64,000 bases of DNA from Candidatus Accumulibacter sp. 66-26 (GTDB lineage Bacteria; Pseudomonadota; Gammaproteobacteria; Burkholderiales; Rhodocyclaceae). Numbering within the stretch: position 1 is the stretch's first letter; every line of letters begins with the position of its first letter. Position numbers and translations under genes: made by a program. The stretch is from NCBI GenBank assembly GCA_001897745.1, contig MKUH01000001.1:62001-126000 (forward strand). Direction: 5' to 3'. The notes below the pieces were generated by a model that did no database searches, had not been told where the DNA came from, and was given only the letters and a program-made list of their open reading frames with translations. Shown piece by piece: positions 26,801 through 34,315 of the stretch.

Positions 26801-26990
26801 GGTCTTGATGACGGCGACCGTCGCCATGCTCGGCCTGATCCCCTTCCTCTTCGCGACCGGCCCCGGCTCCGAAGTGCAGCGCCCGCTGGCCATCGTCGTC
26901 ATCGGCGGCCTGATCACCTCAACCCTGCTCACCCTGCTCGTCCTGCCGACGCTGTATCGCTGGTTCGACGAGGAGGAAGTCGAAGCGTAA
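23889..26990 (+). CDS. HME-type RND efflux pump (CzcA/CusA family)
   Basis: The 1033-residue inner-membrane proton-driven pump has 12 TM helices and two large periplasmic loops. Motifs include SVDAFPDVTNVQVQI, FVTVPLEIAMTGLPG and LGPVSTGLGEVYQYTL. TM4 reads LGGLAIAVGLMVDGSVVVVENAF. CzcA/CnrA-type divalent pumps carry an acidic DFG in this helix (DFGxIVDGA); here it is replaced by IAVG, closer to the CusA-like pattern. Zinc or cobalt specificity should therefore not be assumed from the name. The gene is translationally coupled to the adaptor and followed by a perfect hairpin and a PII-like gene. Confidence 0.9.
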   Translation: MIESLIRAALKQRLVVVVIAAILLVFGFDAARKLSVDAFPDVTNVQVQIATEANGRSPEEVERFVTVPLEIAMTGLPGLTEMRSLNKPSLSLITLVFKDDVNVYFARQLVMERLLEVGSRMPEGVTPVLGPVSTGLGEVYQYTLDRPDDGDRTLSDDELTQRRIAQDWVVRPLLRSISGVAEINSQGGYVKQYQVLVNPDKLRYYKLAIQDVYQAVARNNANSGGGVLPHYAEQYLIRGIGLVRDLDDLRSIVLKEVGGVPVYVRDVADVMFGHDVRQGALVKNGTTEAVGGIVMMTAGGNAKEVVSRVKARVQEINDKGMLPDGLKIVPYYDRSELVDAALWTVSKVLLEGVVLVVVVLFLFLGDVRSSLIVVGTLVLTPLLTFMVMNRYGLSANLMSLGGLAIAVGLMVDGSVVVVENAFAHLGERKDSGESPLRIILRSVVEVATPVIFGIGIIILVFLPLMTLEGMEGKMFAPLAYTIAIALGISLILSLTLTPVLSSYLLKGGAEHDTWLIAKIKAPYRRILDWALSNERKTVSGVVGVFVGTLLLIPFLGTAFIPEMKEGSVVPGINRVPNISLEESIRMEMQAMKLVMEVPGVKSAISGVGRGESPADPQGPNESTPIVSLKDRSEWPDGWNQDDIAEAIREKLKALPGVQVVMAQPISDRVDEMVTGVRNDVAIKIFGDDLETLKKTAEDIARLAQTVTGAQDLRVERITGQQYLQIEINRQAIARHGLNAADVHQVIEMAIGGKAATEVFEGERRFDAVVRLPADFRDDVQAIGNILLSAPNGAQLRLVDVARIEVADGPAQISRETGKRRIVVGVNVKDRDLGGFVAELQQKVDAQIKLPESYYLEWGGQFQNMERALSHLLIIIPITVGAIFFLLFLLFGSLRYATLIITVLPFASIGGLIALFVTGEYLSVPASVGFIALWGIAVLNGVVLISCIRARRAEGRSIREAVVEGTLLRLRPVLMTATVAMLGLIPFLFATGPGSEVQRPLAIVVIGGLITSTLLTLLVLPTLYRWFDEEEVEA

Positions 26991-26993
26991 GAC

Positions 26994-27033
26994 GTGTCGC
27001 CCCGCATTCCATCGAAGGAATACGGGGCGACAC
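26994..27033 (+). other. Perfect intergenic stem-loop between pump and PII-like gene
   Basis: GTGTCGCCCCG pairs with CGGGGCGACAC, with an additional CATTCC/GGAATA extension around ATCGAA. No T-run follows, so it is not a typical terminator. It may stabilise or process the mRNA and set different levels for the two genes. It ends 17 bases before the PII-like start codon and 6 bases before the ribosome site. Confidence 0.7.
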
Positions 27034-27050
27034 TCCACAAGGAGACCCAC

Positions 27051-27374
27051 ATGAAGGAAATCACGGCTGTCATCCGCCCCGCCAAGCTGGGCGCCCTGCG
27101 CGACGCGCTGCGCGGCATCGAGGGTTTTCCCGGCATGACGGTGAGCAAGGCCGAAGGCTGCTCGGCCCCGACTCGCCACGTCCCGCACACGATCAAGGAA
27201 GAGTTGACCGATTTCACGCCCAAGACGCGGATCGAGATCGTCGCGCCGGACGACGTGGCCGAGGTCATCTACGAAGCCATCGTGCACATCGCGCAGACCG
27301 GCCACATCGGCGACGGGCTGGTGTGGATGACCGAAATCCAGCGCGCCAGCTTCATCCACAAGACGACCGGCTGA
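27051..27374 (+). CDS. PII-like signal protein of the metal-efflux operon
   Basis: This 107-residue ferredoxin-like trimer-forming protein of the PII superfamily reads MKEITAVIRPAKLGALRDALRGI at the N-terminus, then PHTIKEELTDFTPKTRIEIVAPDDVAEVIYEAI and HIAQTGHIGDGLVWMTEI. The canonical GlnB T-loop with the uridylylated Tyr is replaced, so it is a PII-NG/CzcA-associated type, not a nitrogen regulator. Its effector and target are unknown to me; modulation of the neighbouring pump is inferred. ATG 27051 follows AAGGAG. An in-frame longer start at 26994 lies inside the hairpin and is rejected. Confidence 0.8.
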   Translation: MKEITAVIRPAKLGALRDALRGIEGFPGMTVSKAEGCSAPTRHVPHTIKEELTDFTPKTRIEIVAPDDVAEVIYEAIVHIAQTGHIGDGLVWMTEIQRASFIHKTTG

Positions 27375-27392
27375 CCCGGCCGGAACGGAGCA

Positions 27393-27437
27393 AGGCCCGG
27401 AGAACGGCGATGAAAGCCGTTCTCCGGGCCTTTTTTG
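27393..27437 (+). terminator. Rho-independent terminator of the RND operon
   Basis: The 14-base stem GCCCGGAGAACGGC / GCCGTTCTCCGGGC, with loop GATGAAA, is followed by TTTTTT. It lies 18 bases after the PII-like stop. Confidence 0.92.
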
Positions 27438-27519
27438 TGCCGCGCGGAAAGCGCAGCCCTCAAGCGGCGGAGCACCGCGAGCCTTGCCGTCGGCCTCCGC
27501 CGGCTTCCACTCCAGCGCC

Positions 27520-27831
27520 TCAGTCCCGGCGCTTATCCCCTCGTCGCGCGCGATGGGCAAAAACGGCGAGCGCGCCGGCAACCGCCAGCGTCCCCACCGT
27601 CAGCAGGCCGACCCACAGGACAAAACCGATCGCCCCGCCCCACGCCGCCATGCACGGATACAGCGCGGCGGCCAGCAATCCCCAACCGGCGTAGCGCCAG
27701 CCCGCCAAACGCTTGTCGAGCCGCGGCGCGTCACCAAGCATCGCGCGATGGTGAGGCATGCCGGCGGCCAGACAGGCCATGCCGGCAACGACCGAAACGG
27801 CGGCCAGCGTCAACGCGAGGAAAATACTCAT
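27520..27831 (-). CDS. DUF3325 small membrane protein
   Basis: This 103-residue inner-membrane protein has three or four TM helices (FLALTLAAVSVVAGMACLAAGM, AGWGLLAAALYPCMAAW, IGFVLWVGLLTVGTLAVAGALAVF). DUF3325 proteins are found beside TonB receptors and PepSY proteins in iron-uptake clusters. No biochemical role is established. The start overlaps the PepSY gene stop (ATGA), so it is translationally coupled. It is the last gene of the cluster starting with the receptor at 31734. Confidence 0.85.
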   Translation of the reverse strand: MSIFLALTLAAVSVVAGMACLAAGMPHHRAMLGDAPRLDKRLAGWRYAGWGLLAAALYPCMAAWGGAIGFVLWVGLLTVGTLAVAGALAVFAHRARRGDKRRD

Positions 27832-29342
27832 AATGCCTCTCCCTGCCGCATCGCACCGGACGTAGAGGCTGTCGTGGACGTGCCGAAGCAGTGGTAGGCA
27901 AGCGCCAGCAGCGCGGCGCCGAGCACGCCGGCGGTCAGGTCGACGCCGAGGCGTAGCGCATCGAGCGGCTGGCTCGCGGCGAACAGATCGAGCCCCGGCA
28001 AGGCGAGCGCCAGCCCGCCGGCAAACGCCAGCTGCGCCCGCCAGGCGCACTCCGGCGGCCGCGCCAAGGCGTGCAGCCAGCTCAGCGCCCAGGCCGCGAA
28101 AAACCCGGCGATTTCCCAGCTCGCACCGCCCGCCCCCGCCACCAGCGTCGCGCCAAGCAGACGGCCGCCCCACAGATAGACGAGACAGGCGATGGTCCCG
28201 CCAGCGACCGCGGCGACACCGACGCTTTCCAGCCAGCGCTGGCCGCGCGTGCCGGCGCTCCGCTGGCGGCGCTTGCGCATGAAGAGGACGATGCCGGCCG
28301 CCATCATCGCGGTGCCGAGCAGTCCGGAAACGAAGTACAGCCAGCGCAGCGCCGGCCCGCCGAAATGCACGACGTGCAGGCCGACCTGCGCGCGATAGAC
28401 GTAGGCCACGGCGTTCCACTCCGTCTGCCGACCGAAAAGCGCGCCGCTGACGGCGTCGAAGGTGACGTGATCGGCCACCGCTGAGAGACGGTCGTCGACG
28501 TGGCGCAAGGCTTGCACCAGCGCATTGCGGTCGCCCTGGTGGCGGACCAGCAGATTGCTCACCGTGCCTTCGCCGAGAACGCGTTCGGCCGCCGCCAGAT
28601 GCTCGGCGAGCGGCCTCATCGCCGCCGCCTCGCCGGCCGGCGGGCGGACGAAGGACTTCACCACCTCAGCACGGGCGGCACGCGCATTGCCGTCGTAGAG
28701 GTAGTGCGTGGCGGCCGGCATGAAGGCTTCGGCGAGGATAACGACGCCCGTCCAGGTGATCATCAGCAGGAAGGGCAGCGTCGCGACGCCGGCCAGATTG
28801 TGGGCGTCGAGCCAGGCGCGGCGGCGCGCCGCCCACGGCCGGAAGGCGAAGAAGTCGCGCAGGATGCGGTGATGCACGAGGACGCCGGAGACGAGCGCGG
28901 CGAGCATGACGATGCCGGCGGCGCCGACGACCCACTTGCCGACGGCGCCAGCCAGCAGCTCGGCGTGGAAGTCGGTGAAGAAGTGCCCGCCGCGCGTCTG
29001 GCGCGCGGCTAGCGGCTGGCCGCTGGCGGCGTCGAGCGTTTCCTCGCGCATCTTGCGCGGGTCGCTCCCCCAGCCGATGCCGATCGTCGGCTCGCGCCCG
29101 GTCGGCAGGCGGACACGCCACACCGGAGCGTCCGCCGCGACCCTGCGCAGGCGCGCCTCGGCGAGAACGACCGCACGCTCCCGCGAAAACGGCGGTGCGC
29201 TCAGCTCGGGGCGCATCCAGTGGCTGATTTCAGGCTCGAACACCGCCAGGCTGCCGGCCAGGAAGACCGGCACCAGCAGCCAGCCGAAGAGCAATCCGCC
29301 CCAGGCGTGCAGGCCAAGCAGGGCCTTGCCGAGCCGGCTCAT
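27828..29342 (-). CDS. PepSY domain membrane protein (putative ferric-siderophore reductase)
   Basis: This 504-residue inner-membrane protein has TM helices near 13-35, 135-160, 185-215, 335-355 and several at the C-terminus. The PepSY regions are periplasmic. Conserved His residues in LHAWGGLLFG, FHAELLAG, LDAHNLAGV and VGLHVVHFGGPALRW are typical of heme-binding PepSY reductases (FoxB/FsqB-like) that release iron from siderophores. The role is inferred from family and from the adjoining TonB receptor. ATG 29342 overlaps the DUF3649 stop. Longer in-frame starts add only a shadow of the DUF3649 gene. Confidence 0.88.
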   Translation of the reverse strand: MSRLGKALLGLHAWGGLLFGWLLVPVFLAGSLAVFEPEISHWMRPELSAPPFSRERAVVLAEARLRRVAADAPVWRVRLPTGREPTIGIGWGSDPRKMREETLDAASGQPLAARQTRGGHFFTDFHAELLAGAVGKWVVGAAGIVMLAALVSGVLVHHRILRDFFAFRPWAARRRAWLDAHNLAGVATLPFLLMITWTGVVILAEAFMPAATHYLYDGNARAARAEVVKSFVRPPAGEAAAMRPLAEHLAAAERVLGEGTVSNLLVRHQGDRNALVQALRHVDDRLSAVADHVTFDAVSGALFGRQTEWNAVAYVYRAQVGLHVVHFGGPALRWLYFVSGLLGTAMMAAGIVLFMRKRRQRSAGTRGQRWLESVGVAAVAGGTIACLVYLWGGRLLGATLVAGAGGASWEIAGFFAAWALSWLHALARPPECAWRAQLAFAGGLALALPGLDLFAASQPLDALRLGVDLTAGVLGAALLALAYHCFGTSTTASTSGAMRQGEAL

Positions 29343-29635
29343 CGCAGCCACCCGAGCGCGGTCAGCGCCAGCGCGCCAGCGAGCGACCAGAGCAGCGCCC
29401 GCCCCGGCGTGGCGGTGACGAAGGCCCAGAGCAGGCTGCCGAGGAAAGGCAGCGGCGCCAGCTGGCCGGTCAGATACCAGACCGTCGCTTTCTCGAACGG
29501 CAGCCAGGCGCACAGCAGGTAGAAGAGCGCCCAGCACAGGGCGTAGCCGCCGAGGGCGGCGGCGGCGATGCGCAAGGCCAGCACGGCATGCGGCGCAAAC
29601 GAAACGGGGGTGCTGGCCGCGGCCTTGACACGCAT
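29339..29635 (-). CDS. DUF3649 iron-uptake-associated membrane protein
   Basis: This 98-residue protein has two or three TM helices (LALRIAAAALGGYALCWALFYLLCAWLPF, PLPFLGSLLWAFV, GRALLWSLAGALALTALGWL). The family is repeatedly found between TonB-siderophore receptors and PepSY proteins. Function is unknown. The start at 29635 follows CCGGAGGA, which decides against the longer frame to 29704. A terminator-like hairpin lies between it and the upstream receptor, and its stop overlaps the PepSY start. Confidence 0.85.
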   Translation of the reverse strand: MRVKAAASTPVSFAPHAVLALRIAAAALGGYALCWALFYLLCAWLPFEKATVWYLTGQLAPLPFLGSLLWAFVTATPGRALLWSLAGALALTALGWLR

Positions 29636-29651
29636 GTCGTCCTCCGGAAAA

Positions 29652-29695
29652 AAAAAACGGGCCGGGCGTTCCGGGAAACCCCGAAACGCCCGGCC
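29652..29695 (-). terminator. Rho-independent terminator after the third TonB receptor
   Basis: On the minus strand GGCCGGGCGTTTCGGGG pairs with CCCGGAACGCCCGGCC and is followed by a run of T residues (the A-run at 29647-29656 on the plus strand). It ends 17 bases before the DUF3649 start, leaving read-through as the likely way to express the downstream genes. Confidence 0.85.
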
Positions 29696-29712
29696 GTGGG
29701 CCATGCGAACGC

Positions 29713-31734
29713 TCAGAACTTCCAGTTCAGATCGAGACGGACGTCGCGCCCGGGTTCGGCGTAGCCGAGAATCGGTCCGTTCAGGGCCTGCGCACCGTAG
29801 GTCGTCTGATCGTAGTAGAACTTGTCGAACAGGTTGCGCACGCTGAGCGTGACGCGCACGCGGTCCTTGCCGAGCGGCTGCCAGTTGGCCTGCACGTCAT
29901 GCACCGTGTAGCCCTTCTTGCTCCACTCCGCCGCCGCGCCGCTCGGCCGATAGCTCAGCTTTTCGACGATGCGCGCGTTCCATCCGAAATCGAGGTTCCA
30001 GGCCGGCAGCGCGTAGCCGGCGCTGAGCAACCAGGTCCGCCCGGTGGATACGCCGAGGCTGAAATCACCGTCGCCCAGATCGTTGCCGTTCAGCTTCGGC
30101 TTGGCCTGGGACACCGCCAGCCCGGCGCGGAAAGCGCCCTGCTTCCAGCCGCCGCCCAGCTCGTAGCCGTTCGATTTGACCTTGCCGACGTTCTCGCGCC
30201 GGGCGGTGCCGCCGGAGAACACCATGTTGATGTAGTCGTCGATCTCCATATGGAACACCGAACCCTTGAACGACCACGGTCCGCCGTCGTAGTTGAAGCC
30301 GAGTTCGACGTTGTCGGCCTTTTCTTCCTTGAGGCCGGCGACGTTGCGGTAAATGGCCACGCCCGGGCCGTTGTCGATCATGAAACCTTCCTTGAGGCCC
30401 GGGCCGCGCACGGTGTGCGAGGCGCCGAGGCGGAAGCTGAGCGCCTCGCTGGCGAGCAGCGTCAGGCTGGCGTTCGGGCTCAGGCCGTCGCTTTTGAAGG
30501 TCTGGTTGTGGTTATCGGTATAGGAGTACCAGTCGTAACGGGCACCGAGACCGAGCAGCAGGTTCGCGGCGAGCGGCACGCTGCCTTCGGCAAAGAGGCC
30601 GGTGACTTCGCTCTCCTCGCGGCCGGTGTTGCCGTTCACACCCTTCTGGTTCGGATTGATCGCCTCCAGCTCGCGGCGATGATGGTTCAGGCCGTAGCGC
30701 AGCGTCGCCGCCCCCACTTTGGAGCCCAGCGTCAGGTTGAGGCCGGAGGCATCGATCTTCTCGCCGTAGAAATAGCCGACCGGCTTGTTGAAGACCGCCG
30801 TCGTGTTGCTCCGCGTATTCTTCGTCTCGTCGGAGAAGACTTCCAGTTCGGCGGACGGCAGCCCGTCGCCGCCGGCGAAGCGGTAGCCGGCCGTCATCGT
30901 CCGCTGTTCGAGCTTCTGCGGCGTCGCCGGTCCTCCGACGATGCCCGGCATGTGCGGCCGCAGGAAGCGGGTGCCCTGGTCCTCGAGCGTCTGGTAGCCG
31001 AAGAACAGCTTGTGCCCGGGAGCGAGCTGCCAGTTCAGCTTGGCCAGCTGGCTGTCCTGCGTCGACCCGCTGTTCTTCTGCACCTTGCCTTCGCCGTCCT
31101 TGTAGTCGGCCGTCTCGTTGCGCTTTGCGTAGAACAGGAAATCGAGCCCGTCGACCGGCGCGCCGTAGACCGTCGCACCGCCGCGCCAGCCGTCGTTCGA
31201 GGCGACGCCGCCGTTCAGGATGCCGCCGATCTTCTGGCCGGGACGCAACAGATCCCGCGCATCCTTGGTCGTCATGCGCACCGATCCTGCCAGGCCGCCG
31301 GGGCCGACGCTGGCGACCGTGCCGCCCTTGTCGATCTCGATCCGCTTCAGCAGTTGCGGGTCGATCAGCACCCGTCCTTGGTGGTGGAAAATATTGCCGC
31401 CCTGCGGCACGCCGTCCAGCGTGACCGTCAGCAGGGTGTCCTCGATGTTGCGTACGTAAATCTTCTGGGCGATCGCGGTACCGCCACCGCCGACCGCGAC
31501 GCCCGCTTCGTTCTGCAGGATTTCGCGCGCATCGCGCGCGGCGTGCGCGGCGATCGCCTCGCTGGAAACGACCGCCGTCGTATCGCTGTAAGCCTGTTCG
31601 CTGACGACGACCGGCGCCAGCGCCGCTTCCTGCGCCTGTACGCCGAAACTGGCGAACAGCGCGAACATGATCGCCGACAGGGGTTTGATGGAAACGGCGA
31701 GCTGGATTTGTGACTGGTTTGATTGCGTGGACAT
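29713..31734 (-). CDS. TonB-dependent outer-membrane receptor
   Basis: This 673-residue receptor probably takes up a ferric siderophore. A signal peptide (IKPLSAIMFALFASFGVQAQE) precedes the TonB-box-like LAPVVVSEQAYSD. The plug has REILQNEAGVAV, AQKIYVRNIEDTLLTVTLDGVPQGGNIFHHQGR and LKRIEIDKGGTVASVGPGGLAGSVRM. The barrel includes LGASHTVRGPGLKEGF and ends YAEPGRDVRLDLNWKF. ATG 31734 follows GGGGAGG at 5 bases. A Fur-like palindrome and a divergent AraC regulator lie upstream. DUF3649, PepSY and DUF3325 genes follow downstream. Confidence 0.9.
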   Translation of the reverse strand: MSTQSNQSQIQLAVSIKPLSAIMFALFASFGVQAQEAALAPVVVSEQAYSDTTAVVSSEAIAAHAARDAREILQNEAGVAVGGGGTAIAQKIYVRNIEDTLLTVTLDGVPQGGNIFHHQGRVLIDPQLLKRIEIDKGGTVASVGPGGLAGSVRMTTKDARDLLRPGQKIGGILNGGVASNDGWRGGATVYGAPVDGLDFLFYAKRNETADYKDGEGKVQKNSGSTQDSQLAKLNWQLAPGHKLFFGYQTLEDQGTRFLRPHMPGIVGGPATPQKLEQRTMTAGYRFAGGDGLPSAELEVFSDETKNTRSNTTAVFNKPVGYFYGEKIDASGLNLTLGSKVGAATLRYGLNHHRRELEAINPNQKGVNGNTGREESEVTGLFAEGSVPLAANLLLGLGARYDWYSYTDNHNQTFKSDGLSPNASLTLLASEALSFRLGASHTVRGPGLKEGFMIDNGPGVAIYRNVAGLKEEKADNVELGFNYDGGPWSFKGSVFHMEIDDYINMVFSGGTARRENVGKVKSNGYELGGGWKQGAFRAGLAVSQAKPKLNGNDLGDGDFSLGVSTGRTWLLSAGYALPAWNLDFGWNARIVEKLSYRPSGAAAEWSKKGYTVHDVQANWQPLGKDRVRVTLSVRNLFDKFYYDQTTYGAQALNGPILGYAEPGRDVRLDLNWKF

Positions 31735-31775
31735 TCCGACCTCCCCGGCGGAGCGGCGCACCGCCGAACATCAAT

Positions 31776-31790
31776 TGAGAATTGTTTTCA
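31776..31790 (-). promoter_or_regulatory. Fur box between the TonB receptor and AraC regulator
   Basis: TGAGAATTGTTTTCA matches TGATAAT-N-ATTATCA at 11 of 14 positions. It lies about 42 bases upstream of the receptor (31734) and 60 bases upstream of the divergent AraC gene (31851), so it may control both. Confidence 0.65.
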
Positions 31791-31850
31791 TTTCAAGCGG
31801 CGGCAGTATCCTATAAAATTCCCTGCGTTTTGTTTGCCGGAAAGAGAAAA

Positions 31851-32864
31851 ATGTTTGATTCCGCGACTCCGAAACCGCCTCCGCCGCATCCCGCCGGGCG
31901 CTTCCTGTCGACCCCGGCGATCCGCGCCGCGCATCTCGCTCAGGCGGCCGGCGAAGGCCACCGCGTGCTGCTCCCCGCCGCGGACGCAACGCTGTCGTTG
32001 ATGGCCGGCCGCTTCGCCATCTCGCAACTGCGCGCCGGACTCATCCTGCATTGCACCGACGTCGAACATCTGCACGACATGGAGGTGCGCTTCCCGACGC
32101 AGGAGACGGGGATCAAGGTGATGCTCAAGCTCGAAGGAAACGCGCGGGTCAGCTTCGGCGGCACCGCGCTCGACCTCGACGCCGGACAGGGGCGCACGGC
32201 GATACCACGCGGCGCGGTGATGCGGTTGAGCGTCCCGGAAGAATTCGAACGCCGCAGCCGGGCCGGAACGCGCGAGCGGATGGTGGTCCTGACGATGACA
32301 CCCGAGTGGTGCGAGGCCGGTGGGCTCGACCCCGAACACCTCGGCCGCCATCTCGCGATCCGGCCCTGGTTGCCGTCGACGCGGGCCGTCGCCATTGCCG
32401 AACAGCTGGTCAGACCGGATGCCTTCGGCGGCCAGATGCGCTCGCTCTACCAGGAAAGCCGGGTACTCGAACTGATCGGCGAAGCGCTGAGCCAGACCGC
32501 CGGCGCCGAGTCCGGCGCGCCGACGGCGCCCGAACTGCGCCCGGCGGAATACCGGCGCATCGTCCGCCTGCACGGGTTGCTGCAAAGCGGCGCCTTGGAC
32601 GGTTCGGGGATGGCCGAAATCGCGCGCGAAATCGGCTGCAACGCAAACACCCTGCAACGCCATTTTCGCCGGGTGTACGGCACTAGCATCTTCGACTATC
32701 TGCGCGAATGCCGGCTGCAGCGCGCGGCCGACGCCTTGCAGCAGCGCGGCGTCAGCGTCGCCCAAGCGGCGGAAATCGCGGGCTACGCCGCGCAGGCGAA
32801 TTTCTCGACGGCTTTCCGCCGCCGTTTCGGACTGACGCCGAAAAGCGTGCGCAGCAAGCTTTGA
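31851..32864 (+). CDS. AraC-family regulator (PchR-like), iron uptake
   Basis: This 337-residue activator has an N-terminal effector region and a C-terminal pair of helix-turn-helix motifs (MAEIAREIGCNANTLQRHFRRVYGTSIFDYLRECRLQRA and VSVAQAAEIAGYAAQANFSTAFRRRFGLTPKSVR). PchR/AlcR-type members bind the siderophore and switch on its receptor, and this gene diverges from a TonB receptor with a Fur box between them. That role is inferred. ATG 31851 has an AGAGAAAA purine stretch upstream; the longer frame to 31782 runs through the Fur box and is rejected. Confidence 0.85.
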   Translation: MFDSATPKPPPPHPAGRFLSTPAIRAAHLAQAAGEGHRVLLPAADATLSLMAGRFAISQLRAGLILHCTDVEHLHDMEVRFPTQETGIKVMLKLEGNARVSFGGTALDLDAGQGRTAIPRGAVMRLSVPEEFERRSRAGTRERMVVLTMTPEWCEAGGLDPEHLGRHLAIRPWLPSTRAVAIAEQLVRPDAFGGQMRSLYQESRVLELIGEALSQTAGAESGAPTAPELRPAEYRRIVRLHGLLQSGALDGSGMAEIAREIGCNANTLQRHFRRVYGTSIFDYLRECRLQRAADALQQRGVSVAQAAEIAGYAAQANFSTAFRRRFGLTPKSVRSKL

Positions 32865-32906
32865 GCTTTTTGCCGCCCGGCGCTGCCCCGCCGGCGCGGC
32901 GAACGC

Positions 32907-34007
32907 TCAGATCACACCGATGCGCGGCTCGCCTTCTTGCACCTCGCCGATCACCGTGGCGTGGCCGAAGCCCTGCTGCAGGAAGATCGAGAGCACTTCG
33001 GTGACGACGTCGGGCGCGCAGGCGATGAGCAGGCCGCCGCTCGTCTGCGGATCGGTGAGCAGCGCGCGCTCGGTATCGCCGAGGCGCTCGTCGAGCGCGA
33101 CGCGCTCGCCGCAGGCCGTCCAGTTGCGCGCCGAGGCGCCCGTCACGCAGCCCTGCGCGGCATAGTCGAGAACGTTCGGCAGGAAGGGCAGCGCCGAAAA
33201 ATCGATGCGCGCCGACACCTTCGAGCCCTTGCAGAGTTCCATCAGATGGCCGAGCAGGCCGAAACCGGTGACGTCGGTCATCGCATGCACACCGTCGAGA
33301 CAGGCGAGCGCCGGCCCCGGCGTGTTGAGCTGCGTGGTCGAGGCGATCAGCGCGGCGTAGTCCGGGTCGGCCAGCAGGTCCTTCTTGAAGGCCGCGCTGT
33401 ACACGCCGACGCCGAGCGCCTTGCCGAGGATCAGCTTGTCGCCCGGACGCGCGCCCGCGTTGCGCCGCACGTTGCCCGGATGCACGAGGCCGATCACGGC
33501 GAGGCCGTAGATCGGTTCGACCGAGTCGATCGTATGGCCGCCGGCGATCGGGATGCGCGCCTTGGCGCACACCGCTTCGCCGCCCTCAAGGATGCCCTTG
33601 ATCGTTTCCAGCGGCAGCGTATTGACCGGCATGCCGACGATGGCCAGCGCGAAGAGCGGCACGCCGCCCATGGCGTAGATGTCGGAAATCGCGTTGGTCG
33701 CCGCGATGCGGCCGAAATCGTGCGGGTCGTCGACGATGGGCATGAAGAAGTCCGTCGTCGCGACGATCGCCTGGTCGGCGTTGATCTGGTAGACGGCGGC
33801 GTCGTCGCTCGTCTCGATGCCTACCAGGAGCTGCGGCGGCACCAGCGCCGGCGCGGTCTTGGCGAGGATTTTCTCGAGCACGCCGGGCGCGATCTTGCAG
33901 CCGCAGCCGCCGCCGTGCGAGAGACGGGTCAGGCGGACGGGCTCGGTCGGCGCGGCGGGCGGGTTTTCCGGCGCGGGGGCCGGAGCGCTATGGGTTTTTT
34001 TGTGCAT
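32907..34007 (-). CDS. selD: Selenophosphate synthetase
   Basis: The 366-residue enzyme makes selenophosphate from selenide and ATP for selenocysteine or selenouridine synthesis. The Gly-rich, Cys-containing active site reads [16 protein letters not shown], with Cys and not Sec at the catalytic position. [22 protein letters not shown] and [17 protein letters not shown] form the ATP and metal site. The end is [16 protein letters not shown]. The first 30 residues are Pro-rich and may be an extension. Its presence implies selenoprotein or seleno-tRNA use somewhere in the genome. It lies downstream of copZ on the same strand, 66 bases away. Confidence 0.95.
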   Translation of the reverse strand: MHKKTHSAPAPAPENPPAAPTEPVRLTRLSHGGGCGCKIAPGVLEKILAKTAPALVPPQLLVGIETSDDAAVYQINADQAIVATTDFFMPIVDDPHDFGRIAATNAISDIYAMGGVPLFALAIVGMPVNTLPLETIKGILEGGEAVCAKARIPIAGGHTIDSVEPIYGLAVIGLVHPGNVRRNAGARPGDKLILGKALGVGVYSAAFKKDLLADPDYAALIASTTQLNTPGPALACLDGVHAMTDVTGFGLLGHLMELCKGSKVSARIDFSALPFLPNVLDYAAQGCVTGASARNWTACGERVALDERLGDTERALLTDPQTSGGLLIACAPDVVTEVLSIFLQQGFGHATVIGEVQEGEPRIGVI

Positions 34008-34073
34008 GGCGGGTCTGGCGTCGAAGGAAAGGCCGATCTTACCAGAGCGCCGGGCGCGCCCCGCCGGCGACCG

Positions 34074-34280
34074 TCAGACGATGTCGAAGCCGGCGCCTTC
34101 GACCGCGTCGCGGAACTGCGCCGGCCCGACTCGCTGCGAGTCGAAGACGATGGTCGCGCGCGCGGCCTCTAGAGAGACCTCGACGCGCTCGACGCCGGGC
34201 AGCGCCTGCAGGACGCCCGTGACGTTCTTGACGCAGCCCTGGCAACTCATGCCGCCGATGCCGATGACGATCTCTTCCAT
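34074..34280 (-). CDS. copZ: CopZ-like copper chaperone (HMA domain)
   Basis: This 68-residue protein is a single heavy-metal-associated domain with the metal motif GMSCQGCVKNV (CxxC) and the ferredoxin-like fold ending FRDAVEGAGFDIV. It carries cytosolic Cu(I) to CopA-type ATPases. It is 35 bases downstream of copA on the same strand. The start at 34280 is preceded by GAAAGGAAAAC. Confidence 0.9.
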   Translation of the reverse strand: MEEIVIGIGGMSCQGCVKNVTGVLQALPGVERVEVSLEAARATIVFDSQRVGPAQFRDAVEGAGFDIV

Positions 34281-34315
34281 GTGCGTTTTCCTTTCGTGAA
34301 GGGGGGGCTGCCGGG

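Noticed and set aside
29899-31713. 604-residue plus-strand frame opposite the third TonB receptor
   Set aside because: Antisense shadow; the minus strand has a signal peptide, plug and barrel motifs.
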